DNA of 64,000 nucleotides from Mycobacterium conspicuum (GCF_010730195.1 NZ_AP022613.1:1488001-1552000); one strand, 5' to 3'. Positions 34,491 to 43,618 are shown, counted from the first letter of the stretch. Translations and numbers: made by a program. The notes: generated by a model from the sequence alone, not told the origin.

Positions 34491-35600
34491 GTGACTGCCT
34501 CCGGACGTGTGCGCGTCGCCGTCGTGTTCGGCGGCCGCAGCAACGAGCACGCCATCTCCTGCGTGTCGGCGGGCAGCATTTTGCGCAACCTCGACCCGCA
34601 AAAGTTCGAGGTGGTGGCGATCGGCATCACCCCGGAGGGTTCGTGGGTGCTCACCGACGGTGACCCGGATGCCCTGGCGATCACCAACCGGCAGCTTCCC
34701 GCGGTGAGCTCGCAATCGGGCACCGAGTTGGCCCTGCCCGCCGATCCGCGGCGCAGCGGTCAGTTGGTGTCGCTACAGCCTGGAGCCAGCGAGGTGCTGG
34801 CGTCGGTCGACGTGGTGTTCCCGGTGTTGCACGGCCCCTACGGCGAGGACGGCACGATCCAGGGGCTGCTCGAACTCGCCGGGGTGCCCTACGTCGGTGC
34901 CGGGGTGCTGGCCAGTGCCACCGGCATGGACAAGGAATTCACCAAGAAGCTGCTCGTCGCCGAGGGACTTCCGGTCGGCGCGCACGCGGTGCTGCGGCCC
35001 TCGCGCGCGACGCTGGACTCCGGCGAATGCGAACGCCTAGGTCTGCCGGTGTTCGTCAAGCCGGCGCGGGGCGGTTCGTCGATCGGAGTCAACCGGGTGT
35101 CGAGCTGGGACCAGCTGCCCGCCGCGATCGCCGACGCGCGCCGCCACGACCCGAAAGTGATTGTGGAGGCGGCGATCATCGGGCGCGAGCTGGAGTGCGG
35201 CGTGCTCGAAATGCCCGACGGCACAGTGCAAGCCAGCACGGTGGGCGAGATCCGGGTCGCCGGGGTGAGGGGCCGGGAGGATTCCTTCTACGACTTCGCC
35301 ACCAAATACCTCGACGACGCAGCCGAATTGGACGTGCCCGCCAAGATCGATGACGACATCGCCGACGCGGTGCGCCAATTGGCGATCCGCGCGTTTCGCG
35401 CCATCGATTGCCAGGGCCTGGCCCGCGTCGATTTCTTCCTCACCGACGACGGGCCGGTGATCAACGAGATCAACACGATGCCGGGCTTCACCACGATCTC
35501 GATGTACCCGCGGATGTGGGCCGCGAGCGGCGTCGACTATCCGACCCTGCTGGCCACCATGGTCCAGACCGCGTTGGCGCGCGGCGCCGGACTGCGCTAG
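34491..35600 (+). CDS. ddl: D-alanine--D-alanine ligase
   Basis: The protein has 369 residues from GTG 34491. The N-terminus VAVVFGGRSNEHAISCVSAGSI and the ATP-grasp motifs VFVKPARGGSSIGVNRV and DGPVINEINTMPGFT mark Ddl. It makes D-Ala-D-Ala for the peptidoglycan stem and is a target of D-cycloserine. TAGCCT (34476-34481) lies 9 nt before the start, and no ribosome site is seen, so a leaderless or near-leaderless start is likely. Its stop shares CTAG (35597-35600) with the convergent DUF3515 gene. Confidence 0.98.
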   Translation: MTASGRVRVAVVFGGRSNEHAISCVSAGSILRNLDPQKFEVVAIGITPEGSWVLTDGDPDALAITNRQLPAVSSQSGTELALPADPRRSGQLVSLQPGASEVLASVDVVFPVLHGPYGEDGTIQGLLELAGVPYVGAGVLASATGMDKEFTKKLLVAEGLPVGAHAVLRPSRATLDSGECERLGLPVFVKPARGGSSIGVNRVSSWDQLPAAIADARRHDPKVIVEAAIIGRELECGVLEMPDGTVQASTVGEIRVAGVRGREDSFYDFATKYLDDAAELDVPAKIDDDIADAVRQLAIRAFRAIDCQGLARVDFFLTDDGPVINEINTMPGFTTISMYPRMWAASGVDYPTLLATMVQTALARGAGLR

Positions 35601-36124
35601 CCGACCGGCCCGGGATCGATCGGCACCGCCGCGATGGTGCGGTCGATCACCTCGGAGAGCTCCTGGATGGGCGTTGGCCCCGACCCCGACGGCAGCGTCA
35701 GCGCGATGTACACCGGCCGGTCCACCGTGTACCAGGACTTGTCCACCCGAAACCATTGCACCCGGTCGACCATTTGGATGGGCGAGCCCACCACGAACTC
35801 GGCCGGGCGGTCGAGCCCGCAGCGCAGCACCACCGGCTCGCTGTCGGGCCCTGCCCGCCAGGCGGTCGCGCCCTCGGGCGCGGGTTGCGCCAACGGTGCG
35901 CGCTGGTAGTCGCCGAGCTTTTCGGGTAAGGCCCGCTGCAGCGCCTGGCACGCGCCGTCGGTTGCGTGCGGCGCGGGCACGCCGGGCAGGGCAAGCGGCC
36001 GCGACGGCGCCTGACGGGTTGCGGCGATGACCAGGATCACGCCGATCGCCACCACGGCGAGCGCGATCGCGGCGATGATCAGCGCCCGTGGCGGAGCGCC
36101 CGCATCTCCTGGATCACCTGCCAT
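35597..36124 (-). CDS. DUF3515-like membrane-anchored protein
   Basis: This 175-residue protein has an N-terminal hydrophobic helix (about residues 13-35, RALIIAAIALAVVAIGVILV). An extracytoplasmic domain carries two cysteines (GACQALQRALP and VLRCGLDRPAEF) that could form a disulfide. WFRVDKSWYTVDRPVYIALTLP is the most conserved-looking segment. It occupies the Rv2980 position between ddl and thiL. No function is known. It is divergent from thiL with 25 bp between starts. Confidence 0.85.
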   Translation of the reverse strand: MAGDPGDAGAPPRALIIAAIALAVVAIGVILVIAATRQAPSRPLALPGVPAPHATDGACQALQRALPEKLGDYQRAPLAQPAPEGATAWRAGPDSEPVVLRCGLDRPAEFVVGSPIQMVDRVQWFRVDKSWYTVDRPVYIALTLPSGSGPTPIQELSEVIDRTIAAVPIDPGPVG

Positions 36125-36137
36125 TTGTCGATTCTCA

Positions 36138-36143
36138 TACACT
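36138..36143 (+). promoter_or_regulatory. Leaderless -10 box of thiL
   Basis: TACACT ends 6 nt before the thiL GTG at 36150 inside the 25-bp divergent interval. Confidence 0.5.
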
Positions 36144-36149
36144 GGCGCC

Positions 36150-37103
36150 GTGGGTGAGTCCCCGACGCTGCGGCAGCTCGGCGAATTCGCCGTCATCGAC
36201 CGGCTGGTGCGGGGCCGCCGCCAGCCGGTCGAGGTCGCGGTGGGGCCGGGCGATGACGCGGCGGTGGTGGCGGCCGGCGATGGCCGCGCCGTGGTGTCCA
36301 CCGATGTGCTGGTGCAGGATCGCCACTTCCGGCTGGACTGGTCGACACCCCATGACGTCGGCCGCAAGGCGATCGCCCAGAACGCGGCGGACATCGAGGC
36401 CATGGGCGGGCGGGCCGTCGCGTTCGTGGCGGGCTTCGGGGCGCCCGGCGAGACGCCGACAGCGCAGGTGGATGAGCTGGTCGACGGCTTGTGGGAGGAG
36501 GCGCAGCGGCTCGGCGCCGGCATCGTCGGCGGCGACCTGGTCAGCTGCCCGCAGTGGGTGCTGTCGGTGACGGTGCTCGGCGACCTGGACGGCCGCGCGC
36601 CGGTGTTGCGGTCGGGGGCCACGGCCGGATCAACGGTTGCGGTGGCCGGGGACCTGGGTCGCTCGGCCGCCGGATACGCCTTGTGGCACAACGATATTGC
36701 GGGCTTCGACGAGTTACGCCGGCGCCATCTGGTGCCGCGGCCGCCCTATGGGCAGGGCGCGGTGGCGGCGGTCGCCGGGGCCCAGGCGATGATCGACGTC
36801 TCCGACGGTCTGATCGCCGACCTGGGGCACGTCGCCGACGCGTCCGGGGTGGGCATCGAGCTGTTCCGCGCCGGGTTGGCCGCCGACCACGACGCGCTGG
36901 TGGACGCCGGGGCGGCGGCGGGCGCCGACCCGTGGTCCTGGGTGTTGTCCGGCGGCGAAGACCACGCGCTGGCGGCGTGTTTCGCCGGCGCGGTGCCCGA
37001 CGGCTGGCGCGTCATCGGGCGCGTGCTCGACGGGCCGGCCCGATTGCTCGTCGACGGCGAACCGTGGCGTGGGAATGCGGGCTGGCAGTCCTTTGGACAG
37101 TAG
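36150..37103 (+). CDS. thiL: Thiamine-monophosphate kinase
   Basis: The protein has 317 residues from GTG 36150 (VGESPTLRQLGEFAVIDRL). Motifs are VGPGDDAAVV for metal and ATP binding, VLVQDRHFRLDWSTPHDVGRKA, GIVGGDLVSCP and MIDVSDGLIADLGHVA. It phosphorylates thiamine monophosphate to the diphosphate used by IlvB and other enzymes. The frame is open upstream, but the leaderless -10 box supports this start. It heads a run with the DUF1330 gene, ung and the quinone reductase gene. Confidence 0.97.
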   Translation: MGESPTLRQLGEFAVIDRLVRGRRQPVEVAVGPGDDAAVVAAGDGRAVVSTDVLVQDRHFRLDWSTPHDVGRKAIAQNAADIEAMGGRAVAFVAGFGAPGETPTAQVDELVDGLWEEAQRLGAGIVGGDLVSCPQWVLSVTVLGDLDGRAPVLRSGATAGSTVAVAGDLGRSAAGYALWHNDIAGFDELRRRHLVPRPPYGQGAVAAVAGAQAMIDVSDGLIADLGHVADASGVGIELFRAGLAADHDALVDAGAAAGADPWSWVLSGGEDHALAACFAGAVPDGWRVIGRVLDGPARLLVDGEPWRGNAGWQSFGQ

Positions 37104-37112
37104 GGTTGGCCG

Positions 37113-37403
37113 GTGACCGTGTACGCGATCGCCCAGTTGAGGTTCACCGACCGGGCGGCCTACGACCGCTACCAGGCCAGCTTCATGGAGGTGTTCGCCC
37201 GTCACCAGGGCACCCTGCTGGCGGCCGACGAGTCGCCCGAGGTGGTGGAGGGGCAGTGGGACCGGGAGAAGGTGGTGCTGATGTCTTTTCCTGACGAGGC
37301 GGCCTTTCGGCGGTGGGCGGAATCGCCCGAATATCAGCAAATCTCACGGGACCGGCGGGCGGGCGCCGACACGGTCGTGCTGCTGGCGAAGGGGCTGCGA
37401 TGA
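37113..37403 (+). CDS. DUF1330 ferredoxin-like protein
   Basis: This 96-residue protein starts at GTG. It has the alpha/beta ferredoxin-like fold of DUF1330: MTVYAIAQLRFTDRAAYDRYQASF, then VVEGQWDREKVVLMSFPDEAAFRRWAESPEYQ. No catalytic role is established for the family. It lies 9 bp after thiL and overlaps the ung start (ATGA), so it is translationally coupled to ung. Confidence 0.87.
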   Translation: MTVYAIAQLRFTDRAAYDRYQASFMEVFARHQGTLLAADESPEVVEGQWDREKVVLMSFPDEAAFRRWAESPEYQQISRDRRAGADTVVLLAKGLR

Positions 37404-38083
37404 CGGCGCGCCCGCTCCGCGAGCTCGTCGAGCAGGGCTGGGCGGCCGCGCTGGAGCCGGTGGCGGACCACGTCGCCCAGATGGGCCAGTTCCTGCGGGC
37501 CGAGATCGAGGCTGGGCGCCGGTATCTGCCGGCGGGCCCTAACGTGTTGCGCGCCTTCACCTTTCCGTTCGACAAGGTGCGGGTGCTGATCGTCGGGCAG
37601 GATCCCTACCCGACGCCCGGGCACGCGGTGGGACTGAGCTTCTCGGTGGCTCCGGAGGTGCGGCCACTGCCCCGCAGCCTAGAGAACATCTTTAGCGAGT
37701 ACTCTGCCGATCTGGGGCATCCGCCGCCCTCGTGCGGCGATTTGACGCCCTGGGCCGAGCGGGGGGTGATGCTGTTGAACAGGGTGCTGACCGTGCGGCC
37801 GAGCTACCCGGCGTCGCATCGGGGCAAGGGCTGGGAAGCCGTCACGGAGTGCGCGATTCGCGCGCTGGTTGCGCGTTCGCAGCCGATGGTGGCGATCTTG
37901 TGGGGCCGCGACGCGTCCACCCTCAAGCCGATGCTGGCCGAAGGTGACTGTGTCGCGATCGAATCGCCGCATCCCTCGCCGCTGTCGGCGTCGCGGGGGT
38001 TCTTCGGCTCGCGACCGTTCAGCCGCGCCAACGAGCTGTTGGCGCAGATGGGCGCCGAACCGATCGATTGGCGCCTGCCATGA
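37400..38083 (+). CDS. ung: Uracil-DNA glycosylase
   Basis: This 227-residue family-1 UNG removes uracil from DNA after cytosine deamination, important in a GC-rich genome. The catalytic water-activating Asp68 lies in VGQDPYPTPGHAVGLSFSV. The HPSPLSASRGFFGSRPFS loop contains the catalytic histidine and leucine intercalation loop. The start overlaps the DUF1330 stop, and the stop overlaps the next gene (ATGA). Confidence 0.98.
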   Translation: MTARPLRELVEQGWAAALEPVADHVAQMGQFLRAEIEAGRRYLPAGPNVLRAFTFPFDKVRVLIVGQDPYPTPGHAVGLSFSVAPEVRPLPRSLENIFSEYSADLGHPPPSCGDLTPWAERGVMLLNRVLTVRPSYPASHRGKGWEAVTECAIRALVARSQPMVAILWGRDASTLKPMLAEGDCVAIESPHPSPLSASRGFFGSRPFSRANELLAQMGAEPIDWRLP

Positions 38084-38991
38084 GCGAGATGACGGCGCTG
38101 CGCGCACACCGCCGGGGCGGGCCGGAGGTGCTGGTGGTCGAGCAGGCGCCGGTGCCAGTCCCCGCCGTGGGCGAGGTGTTGGTGGCGGTGCACGCCGCGG
38201 CCATCACCTTCGACGAGTTGACCTGGGACGAAACCTGGGCTCGAAACCCGGCGATCCTGTCCCACGAAATATCCGGCGTGGTCAGCGAAATCGCTTCCGG
38301 TGTAACAGAATTCAAGCCAGGCGACGCCGTCTACGGGTTGGTCGACTTTGACCGCGATGGTGGGGCGGCCGAGTTTGTCGCGGTCCCGGCCGCCCAGTTG
38401 GCCGCCAAGCCGTCGACCGTGTCGCACGCCGAGGCGGCGGCGCTGCCGCTAGCCGGGCTGACCGCGCTGCAGGCGCTGGTCGACCAGGCCGCGGTGCGGC
38501 CGGGGGAGTCGGTGTTGGTGCACGGCGGGGCGGGCGGAGTCGGTGCGCTGACGGTGCAATTGGCCGCCATTTTCGGCGCGAACGTGACCGCCACCATCCG
38601 CAGCGACGCCACCGAGCTGGTCCGCGGCTTCGGCGCCCAGCGGGTGATCGACGTGCGCGCCGAATCCTTCGAAGACAGCGGGCCCTACGACGTGATCGTT
38701 GACAGCGTCGGCGGCGAGATCCTGCCGCGGTCCTGCGCCGTGCTGCGCCCCGGCGGGCGGCTGATCACGCTGTCGGCGCCCCCGCCGGAGGGTGTGACGG
38801 CAACGTTTTTCGTCGTCACACCCAATCGTGACCAGCTCGCCGAGCTGGCCGGGCTGGTCGACAGCGGCCGGCTGCGGGTGCCGATCGCCGAGACGTTCCC
38901 GCTGGCCGAGGGTCGGCAGGCATTCGAAAGCGGCCAGCGCCGAAACCGGCGCGCCGGCAAGACCGTGCTCGAAGTCAAGCCGGGAAGTTGA
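38080..38991 (+). CDS. Zinc-free quinone-oxidoreductase-like MDR enzyme
   Basis: This 303-residue medium-chain dehydrogenase/reductase has a GroES-like N-terminus (VVEQAPVPVPAVGEVLVAVHAAAITFDEL). The NADPH motif is VLVHGGAGGVGALTVQLAAIFGA. The structural zinc cysteines are absent, as in quinone oxidoreductases. Its ATG overlaps the ung stop. Its 3' end overlaps the convergent SDR gene by 17 bp. It marks the start of the block that is absent, as far as I know, between ung and the fakA-like gene in M. tuberculosis. The substrate is unknown. Confidence 0.9.
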   Translation: MSEMTALRAHRRGGPEVLVVEQAPVPVPAVGEVLVAVHAAAITFDELTWDETWARNPAILSHEISGVVSEIASGVTEFKPGDAVYGLVDFDRDGGAAEFVAVPAAQLAAKPSTVSHAEAAALPLAGLTALQALVDQAAVRPGESVLVHGGAGGVGALTVQLAAIFGANVTATIRSDATELVRGFGAQRVIDVRAESFEDSGPYDVIVDSVGGEILPRSCAVLRPGGRLITLSAPPPEGVTATFFVVTPNRDQLAELAGLVDSGRLRVPIAETFPLAEGRQAFESGQRRNRRAGKTVLEVKPGS

Positions 38992-39802
38992 CGTCCTTCG
39001 TCACAGCCTTCCATTCCTCGATCGACGCCGACGTCGCGGCGATCTTGTCGCGCATGGCCTTGAGCACGTCGCGGCCCAGCAACAACCGCAGCGGGGGATC
39101 GTCGAGTTTGGTCACCATTAGCACCGCCTCGGCGACCTTGCGCGGATCGCCGGGCAGGTGATCGGCGAACTGCTTGATCAGGTCCTTGCGCGCCTTGACG
39201 TCGGCGTAATCGGGTATCGGGGTGGCCGATTCCTTCATCGATCTGGTCGCCCAGTCGGTACGGAAGGCGCCCGGTTCAATGGCGGTCACCTTGATGCCCA
39301 GCGGCCGCACCTCGGTGGCGAGCGCTTCGGTCACCGCCTCCAGCGCGAATTTGGTTGACGAGTAGTAGGCGTTCGGCGGGTTGGCCACCAGGCCGGTCAT
39401 CGACGACATGTTGATGATGTGACCGGAGCCGCGCGCACGCATCGCCGGCAGTACGGCCTTGATCATGTCGACGGCGCCGAAGTAGTTGACGTCGAACAGC
39501 TTTCGGACTTCGGCGTCCTCGCCCTCTTCCACCGCGGACAGGTAGCCGTGGCCCGCGTTGTTGACCAGCACGTCGATCCCACCGAACGCGTCTTCGGCCG
39601 CCGACACCGCGGCCGCCACCTGGCCGGCGTCGGTGACGTCCAGCGCCACGGCCAGGGCCCGATCCGGGAATTCGTCGGCGAAATCGGCCACCGCGTCGGC
39701 GCGGCGCGCGGTCACCACCACGCTGTGGCCGGCTTCCAGTGCGGCGCGCGCGATTTCGCGGCCAAATCCGGTGGAACAACCGGTGATCAGCCAGCGCGCC
39801 AT
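38975..39802 (-). CDS. Short-chain dehydrogenase/reductase
   Basis: The protein has 275 residues from ATG 39802 (MARWLITGCSTGFGREIA). This classical SDR has cofactor motif TGxxxGxG as TGCSTGFG, DVTDAGQ, NNAGHG and the catalytic Ser plus YxxxK in NMSSMTGLVANPPNAYYSSTKF. It is last in the minus-strand cluster SnoaL-sulfotransferase-DUF1214-SDR, 1 bp after the DUF1214 stop. The substrate is unknown; context suggests a lipid or steroid-like alcohol. Confidence 0.92.
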   Translation of the reverse strand: MARWLITGCSTGFGREIARAALEAGHSVVVTARRADAVADFADEFPDRALAVALDVTDAGQVAAAVSAAEDAFGGIDVLVNNAGHGYLSAVEEGEDAEVRKLFDVNYFGAVDMIKAVLPAMRARGSGHIINMSSMTGLVANPPNAYYSSTKFALEAVTEALATEVRPLGIKVTAIEPGAFRTDWATRSMKESATPIPDYADVKARKDLIKQFADHLPGDPRKVAEAVLMVTKLDDPPLRLLLGRDVLKAMRDKIAATSASIEEWKAVTKDVNFPA

Positions 39803-39803
39803 C

Positions 39804-41048
39804 TCAGGCCGTCCCTTCCGGCAGGCGGCGCAGATAGGCCTTGCGGCGTTCGGCAAGCTCGGTCGCGCGCTGCTGCGGCGTCACCCGCGGGAGATGCGGC
39901 ACCTCGGTATCGAGCTGGTCCAGCTTGACCACCCGCCCGCGCGCGCCCAGGTCCGGGCGGGGACCCGCCTCGCCGAACTCCGCCATCCGCAGCGTCAGGA
40001 TGGCTTCCCGCAGGCCGTCGGAGTCGATCCAGTTCGCCACGCCGGGGTCGACGGGGGAGATCACGTAGGTGTAGCTGCCGTCCCCGTTGGGCACCGACTG
40101 CGCCTTGTTCAGGCTGCCGGTGCGGTCCACGAGTTCCAGTGTGGTGCCCCAGATGTTGCTCAGCGGCACGGTGAAGTACTCGGCGCCGCCGTCGTTAAGG
40201 TCGACGACGAACGCCTCGTCAGGGGCCAGGTCGAAGCGGCCCATGACGTAAACCTGGTTGCGCATCGCGCCGACCTTGTCGGCCGACCACGCCAGGTTGA
40301 ACTCGTTGGCCGGCATCTTGTACACGCCGTGGCTGAGCTTGCCGGTGAAATTCGCGAAGTGGGCCATCATCGCCGCGGTCGCTTCGGCCTGCTCGTCGAG
40401 CGTGCGTGCCGGCGCTACCGGGGGGCCGCCGAGTCGTTGCACCTCAAAGTAATTGGGATCGTCGCGGCCCCAATCCAGCAGCACATCGCGGATGTAGAAC
40501 TCGTGAGCCGCCGGCGAGGTCTGCACGTGGTTGGGTCGCCCGTTGGCGGGCTCGGCGTCGACGGTGATGGTGAAGCTGCCGTCGGAGTCGACCTGCATGG
40601 TGCGGCCGTTGAGCACGTCGATGGTGCCCATGTTGGCGTCCCACAGCGTGAAATAGTTCTCGGTCATGCGGTGTTCGCCGACCCGGCCGCGGATCTCATA
40701 GCGCTCGTCGCCGGAGATCGGGATGACCCGGTAGACGCTGTCGGGATTGTCGATGCCCCAACGTGATCCGGGAATGCGCCGGCCGTCCACCGGGTGCGCC
40801 AGCCGGGTGATGCAGCTGACCTTGGGCCGCAGCTTGTCTTGGTTACTCGACCACACCGCCGCCGAGAACATCACCTCGGCGAAAGCGTCGTCGAACCGCT
40901 CGCGCATCGCGTCGGATGCCTTGGCGCGGCTCAGCCAGGTCTCGGCGACGCTTTGATAGGCGGCCTTGACGGTGGGGTGCTCGATCAAATCGAGGGCCGC
41001 CAGCTCCTGCTGGTGCTGCGACCTTGTCGCGACAGGATCATCAACCAT
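39804..41048 (-). CDS. DUF1214 domain protein
   Basis: The protein has 414 residues from ATG 41048. It has a DUF1214-like C-terminal beta-rich region (GTTLELVDRTGSLNKAQSVPNGDGSYTYVIS) and an N-terminal helical part. The segment GDERYEIRGRVGEHRMTENYFTLWD is typical of mycobacterial proteins in this group. No enzyme function is established. Its start overlaps the sulfotransferase stop by 8 nt and it precedes the SDR by 1 bp. Such proteins often sit beside sulfotransferase genes in mycobacteria, so a shared substrate is likely. Confidence 0.85.
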   Translation of the reverse strand: MVDDPVATRSQHQQELAALDLIEHPTVKAAYQSVAETWLSRAKASDAMRERFDDAFAEVMFSAAVWSSNQDKLRPKVSCITRLAHPVDGRRIPGSRWGIDNPDSVYRVIPISGDERYEIRGRVGEHRMTENYFTLWDANMGTIDVLNGRTMQVDSDGSFTITVDAEPANGRPNHVQTSPAAHEFYIRDVLLDWGRDDPNYFEVQRLGGPPVAPARTLDEQAEATAAMMAHFANFTGKLSHGVYKMPANEFNLAWSADKVGAMRNQVYVMGRFDLAPDEAFVVDLNDGGAEYFTVPLSNIWGTTLELVDRTGSLNKAQSVPNGDGSYTYVISPVDPGVANWIDSDGLREAILTLRMAEFGEAGPRPDLGARGRVVKLDQLDTEVPHLPRVTPQQRATELAERRKAYLRRLPEGTA

Positions 41049-42204
41049 TGCCGGACTCCTTCGGTCTAAAACGCTTGTTGTACAACGTGAATCGCTCATC
41101 GACCTGCTCGGGGAGCAGACCGTAGTCTTGCAGCCGGTACGCCGGGCGCGCCGCCTCGCGGGGACGTTCATCCAGCCAACGCCGCATCGCCGCCTCGGCC
41201 TCCGCGGTCAGCGGCATGCCGATCGCGTCGTAGACGCGGGCCACCTGCCCGATCGGGTCGGCCACCGCGTCGTCGAATTCGATGTCGGTGACGACGGCGT
41301 CGGACCAGCTGTCGCGCACCGCCATTGCGCGATCGTTGGTCCAGCCCATCCGCTGCAGCCACTGCGCGCCCACCCGATGCGGGTCGACGGTGTCGGCGTG
41401 CATCGCGTGCAGGGTCGCGTTGAGGCTGGCGCCCGAGGCGATCGTGGTGCGCGGATCGCGATGCATGTGCACGATGTGCACACCGGGAAATTGGGCCCGC
41501 AGCAGGTCCAGGTAACCGAGGTGCGCCGGCGACTTGAGCACCCAGCGCTGCCCATGCACGCCCTGCTGCCGCTTCTGCCATTGCAGGAACTGCAGCATGC
41601 GATGCAGGTAGTCGTAGGCGGGAGTGAAGTCCTGCTCGTCGAGCCAGGAGCGGTAGTGCGGAAGGTTGGCGCCCGACTCGGGGACATGCGACAGGAAGGC
41701 GTCGGCCAGAAAAACGATCTCTTCCTCGGGTTCGCGCGCGTACATCGGGTGGATGGCGAACAGGTCCGGCGCCAGCTCGCGAGATTTGGCCTCGCGCGCC
41801 TCGCTGATGGCGATGCGCGGATCGACACCGATGAATTGGTGGTCGAGCCGCGGCGCGACCTCGACCACCTCCCAGCCGTACGCGCAGATGAACCGCGGAT
41901 CGGCGGCCAGCAGGCGCTGGGCCAGCGTGGTTCCGCTGCGCATCATCCCGACCACGACGATCGGCGCGGCCACCTTCTCCTCGAGGATCTCCGGGTGGCG
42001 GCGGATCCACTCCTGGGTGCGCAACCGCATCCGCAAGCTGTGCACGATGCCCGACCGCAGAATGTGCGCCCCGATCGCGTTGAGCTCGGCGTGCGGGTAG
42101 TCGGCCAGCAGCACGCTCAGCGGGCGTTCGAATTCGCCCGGCCCCCAATCGGTCAGCGATTCCTTGCGTTGCGCATCGGCCAGGATGGCCGCGATCTCGA
42201 ACAC
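41041..42204 (-). CDS. PAPS-dependent sulfotransferase
   Basis: This 387-residue protein starts at GTG. The 5'-phosphosulfate-binding loop is PIVVVGMMRSGTTLAQRLL (RSGTT at 89-93), and the 3'-phosphate motif is HRDPRTTIAS (248-257). WVLKSPAHLGYLDLL is also typical. It transfers sulfate from PAPS to a hydroxyl of a lipid, sterol or glycan acceptor; the acceptor is not predictable. It lies 6 bp after the SnoaL-like gene and overlaps the DUF1214 gene. Confidence 0.93.
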   Translation of the reverse strand: MFEIAAILADAQRKESLTDWGPGEFERPLSVLLADYPHAELNAIGAHILRSGIVHSLRMRLRTQEWIRRHPEILEEKVAAPIVVVGMMRSGTTLAQRLLAADPRFICAYGWEVVEVAPRLDHQFIGVDPRIAISEAREAKSRELAPDLFAIHPMYAREPEEEIVFLADAFLSHVPESGANLPHYRSWLDEQDFTPAYDYLHRMLQFLQWQKRQQGVHGQRWVLKSPAHLGYLDLLRAQFPGVHIVHMHRDPRTTIASGASLNATLHAMHADTVDPHRVGAQWLQRMGWTNDRAMAVRDSWSDAVVTDIEFDDAVADPIGQVARVYDAIGMPLTAEAEAAMRRWLDERPREAARPAYRLQDYGLLPEQVDERFTLYNKRFRPKESGNG

Positions 42205-42210
42205 GGGCCT

Positions 42211-42657
42211 TCAGAACTTCAAGTGGTGGCTGGTGTCGCCGACCTGGTCGACGAACATGGTGCGGCTGTCGAACCACCACACACCGTCGATGCGGTGGAA
42301 GGTGTCCTTGTAATGCCCGGTGACGATCACCTGCAGCGGCAGATCGGGGGTGGCCTGCGTGACGCAGTAGTAGGACGTGCTGCGGGCCGTCCCCGCCTCC
42401 TCGTCGATGTACAGCTGCACGTTGGTCGTGTTGTGGTGGGTCTTGGGGGTGCCGTCGTCCTCGTAGATGCGGGTGGCCATCTCGTACATTTCCCGCACCC
42501 TGGCGGTGCCGGCGAACACCGTCTCGGGCGGACCGTTCTCGACGCCGCAGATGCGGCCGTGCTCGAACAGCCGCGCCACGCCGTCCAGATCGCCGCCGTC
42601 GATGAGTTCGGCGTAGGTGTAGATCAGGTTGGTGATCGCTGTTGCGCTGTCGCTCAC
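42211..42657 (-). CDS. SnoaL-like / NTF2-fold protein
   Basis: The protein has 148 residues from GTG 42657. It is a small cone-shaped alpha+beta barrel of the SnoaL_4 type: ITNLIYTYAELIDGGDLDGVARLFEHGRICG, and near the end FHRIDGVWWFDSRTMFVDQVGD. Relatives are steroid isomerase-like or hydroxylating-dioxygenase small-subunit-like. The context is lipid or steroid modification. It is first in the minus-strand operon and divergent from the SDR pair. Confidence 0.87.
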   Translation of the reverse strand: MSDSATAITNLIYTYAELIDGGDLDGVARLFEHGRICGVENGPPETVFAGTARVREMYEMATRIYEDDGTPKTHHNTTNVQLYIDEEAGTARSTSYYCVTQATPDLPLQVIVTGHYKDTFHRIDGVWWFDSRTMFVDQVGDTSHHLKF

Positions 42658-42702
42658 GTCCGATTCACTCCTGCCTGTCGGCCCGGCGGTTAGCCATACT
42701 AT

Positions 42703-42708
42703 TAATCT
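42703..42708 (+). promoter_or_regulatory. Leaderless -10 box of the plus-strand SDR pair
   Basis: TAATCT ends 7 nt before GTG 42716 in the 58-bp divergent interval, supporting this start although the frame is open upstream. Confidence 0.5.
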
Positions 42709-42715
42709 TGGTGCC

Positions 42716-43618
42716 GTGACCTTACCCTGGACGCCCAGCCGGCTCGGCGACCTCACCGGCAAAACAATCATCGTGACGGGCGCGACCAACGGCGTCGGGC
42801 TCGGCACGGCGCGTGCGCTGGCCAGAGCCGGCGCCCACGTCATCCTGGCCGTGCGCAACACCGACTTGGGTGAGCAACGGGCGGCCGAGATGGGCGGCAA
42901 CACGACGGTGGTCAAGCTCGACCTCGCCGACCAGTCGTCGGTGCACGCCTTTCCCGATCTGATCGACGGGCCGATCGACATCCTGATCAACAACGCCGGC
43001 ACCCTGACCGATCGGCGCACCGACACCGTCGACGGCTTCGAGATGACGCTGGGCACCAACCTGCTCGGGCCGTTCGCGCTGACCAATCTGCTGCTGCCGC
43101 GGGTGCGTTCGCAGATCATCAACGTCGGCTCCGACGCGCACCGGTCGGCGACGCTGCACACCGACGACCTGCATCTGCGCCGCGACAAGTGGTCGAGGTT
43201 GGGCGCCTACGGGCAGTCGAAGCTCGCCGTGATGTTGTGGGGGCTCGAGCTGGACCGCCGGCTGCGCGCCGCCGGCTCGCCGATCGTCAGCCAGCTCACG
43301 CATCCGGGGTGGGTGGCCTCGAACCTGTCGCATCTGTCCGACTCGCCGCTGATGTCGTTGTCGCACAAGGCCGTCAAGGCGGTGGCCGACCGGCTGGCCA
43401 ACGACATCGACGAAGGGGCGGCGCCGACGCTGTACTGCATCAGTGAGCCGATCCCCCCGGGCAGCTACGTCGGGGTGAGCGGCCGGTTCGGCCTGCGCGG
43501 CGGCCCGGTGCTGATCGGCCGCACGCAGCTGGCCTGCGACTACGACACCGCCGCCCGCCTGGTGGCCTTCGCCGAACACGAGACCGGCACCAAGCTGGAG
43601 GTTCCCGCTCATGGGTGA
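42716..43618 (+). CDS. Retinol-dehydrogenase-like SDR
   Basis: The protein has 300 residues from GTG 42716. The cofactor motif is IIVTGATNGVGLGTARALARAG, then LILNNAG-type ILINNAGTL, and the catalytic pair is S (NVGSDAHRSA) with YGQSK. This resembles the WW-domain oxidoreductase/retinol dehydrogenase-like SDR group. It overlaps the next SDR by 8 nt. It is divergent from the sulfotransferase operon and likely acts on the same kind of substrate. Confidence 0.9.
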   Translation: MTLPWTPSRLGDLTGKTIIVTGATNGVGLGTARALARAGAHVILAVRNTDLGEQRAAEMGGNTTVVKLDLADQSSVHAFPDLIDGPIDILINNAGTLTDRRTDTVDGFEMTLGTNLLGPFALTNLLLPRVRSQIINVGSDAHRSATLHTDDLHLRRDKWSRLGAYGQSKLAVMLWGLELDRRLRAAGSPIVSQLTHPGWVASNLSHLSDSPLMSLSHKAVKAVADRLANDIDEGAAPTLYCISEPIPPGSYVGVSGRFGLRGGPVLIGRTQLACDYDTAARLVAFAEHETGTKLEVPAHG

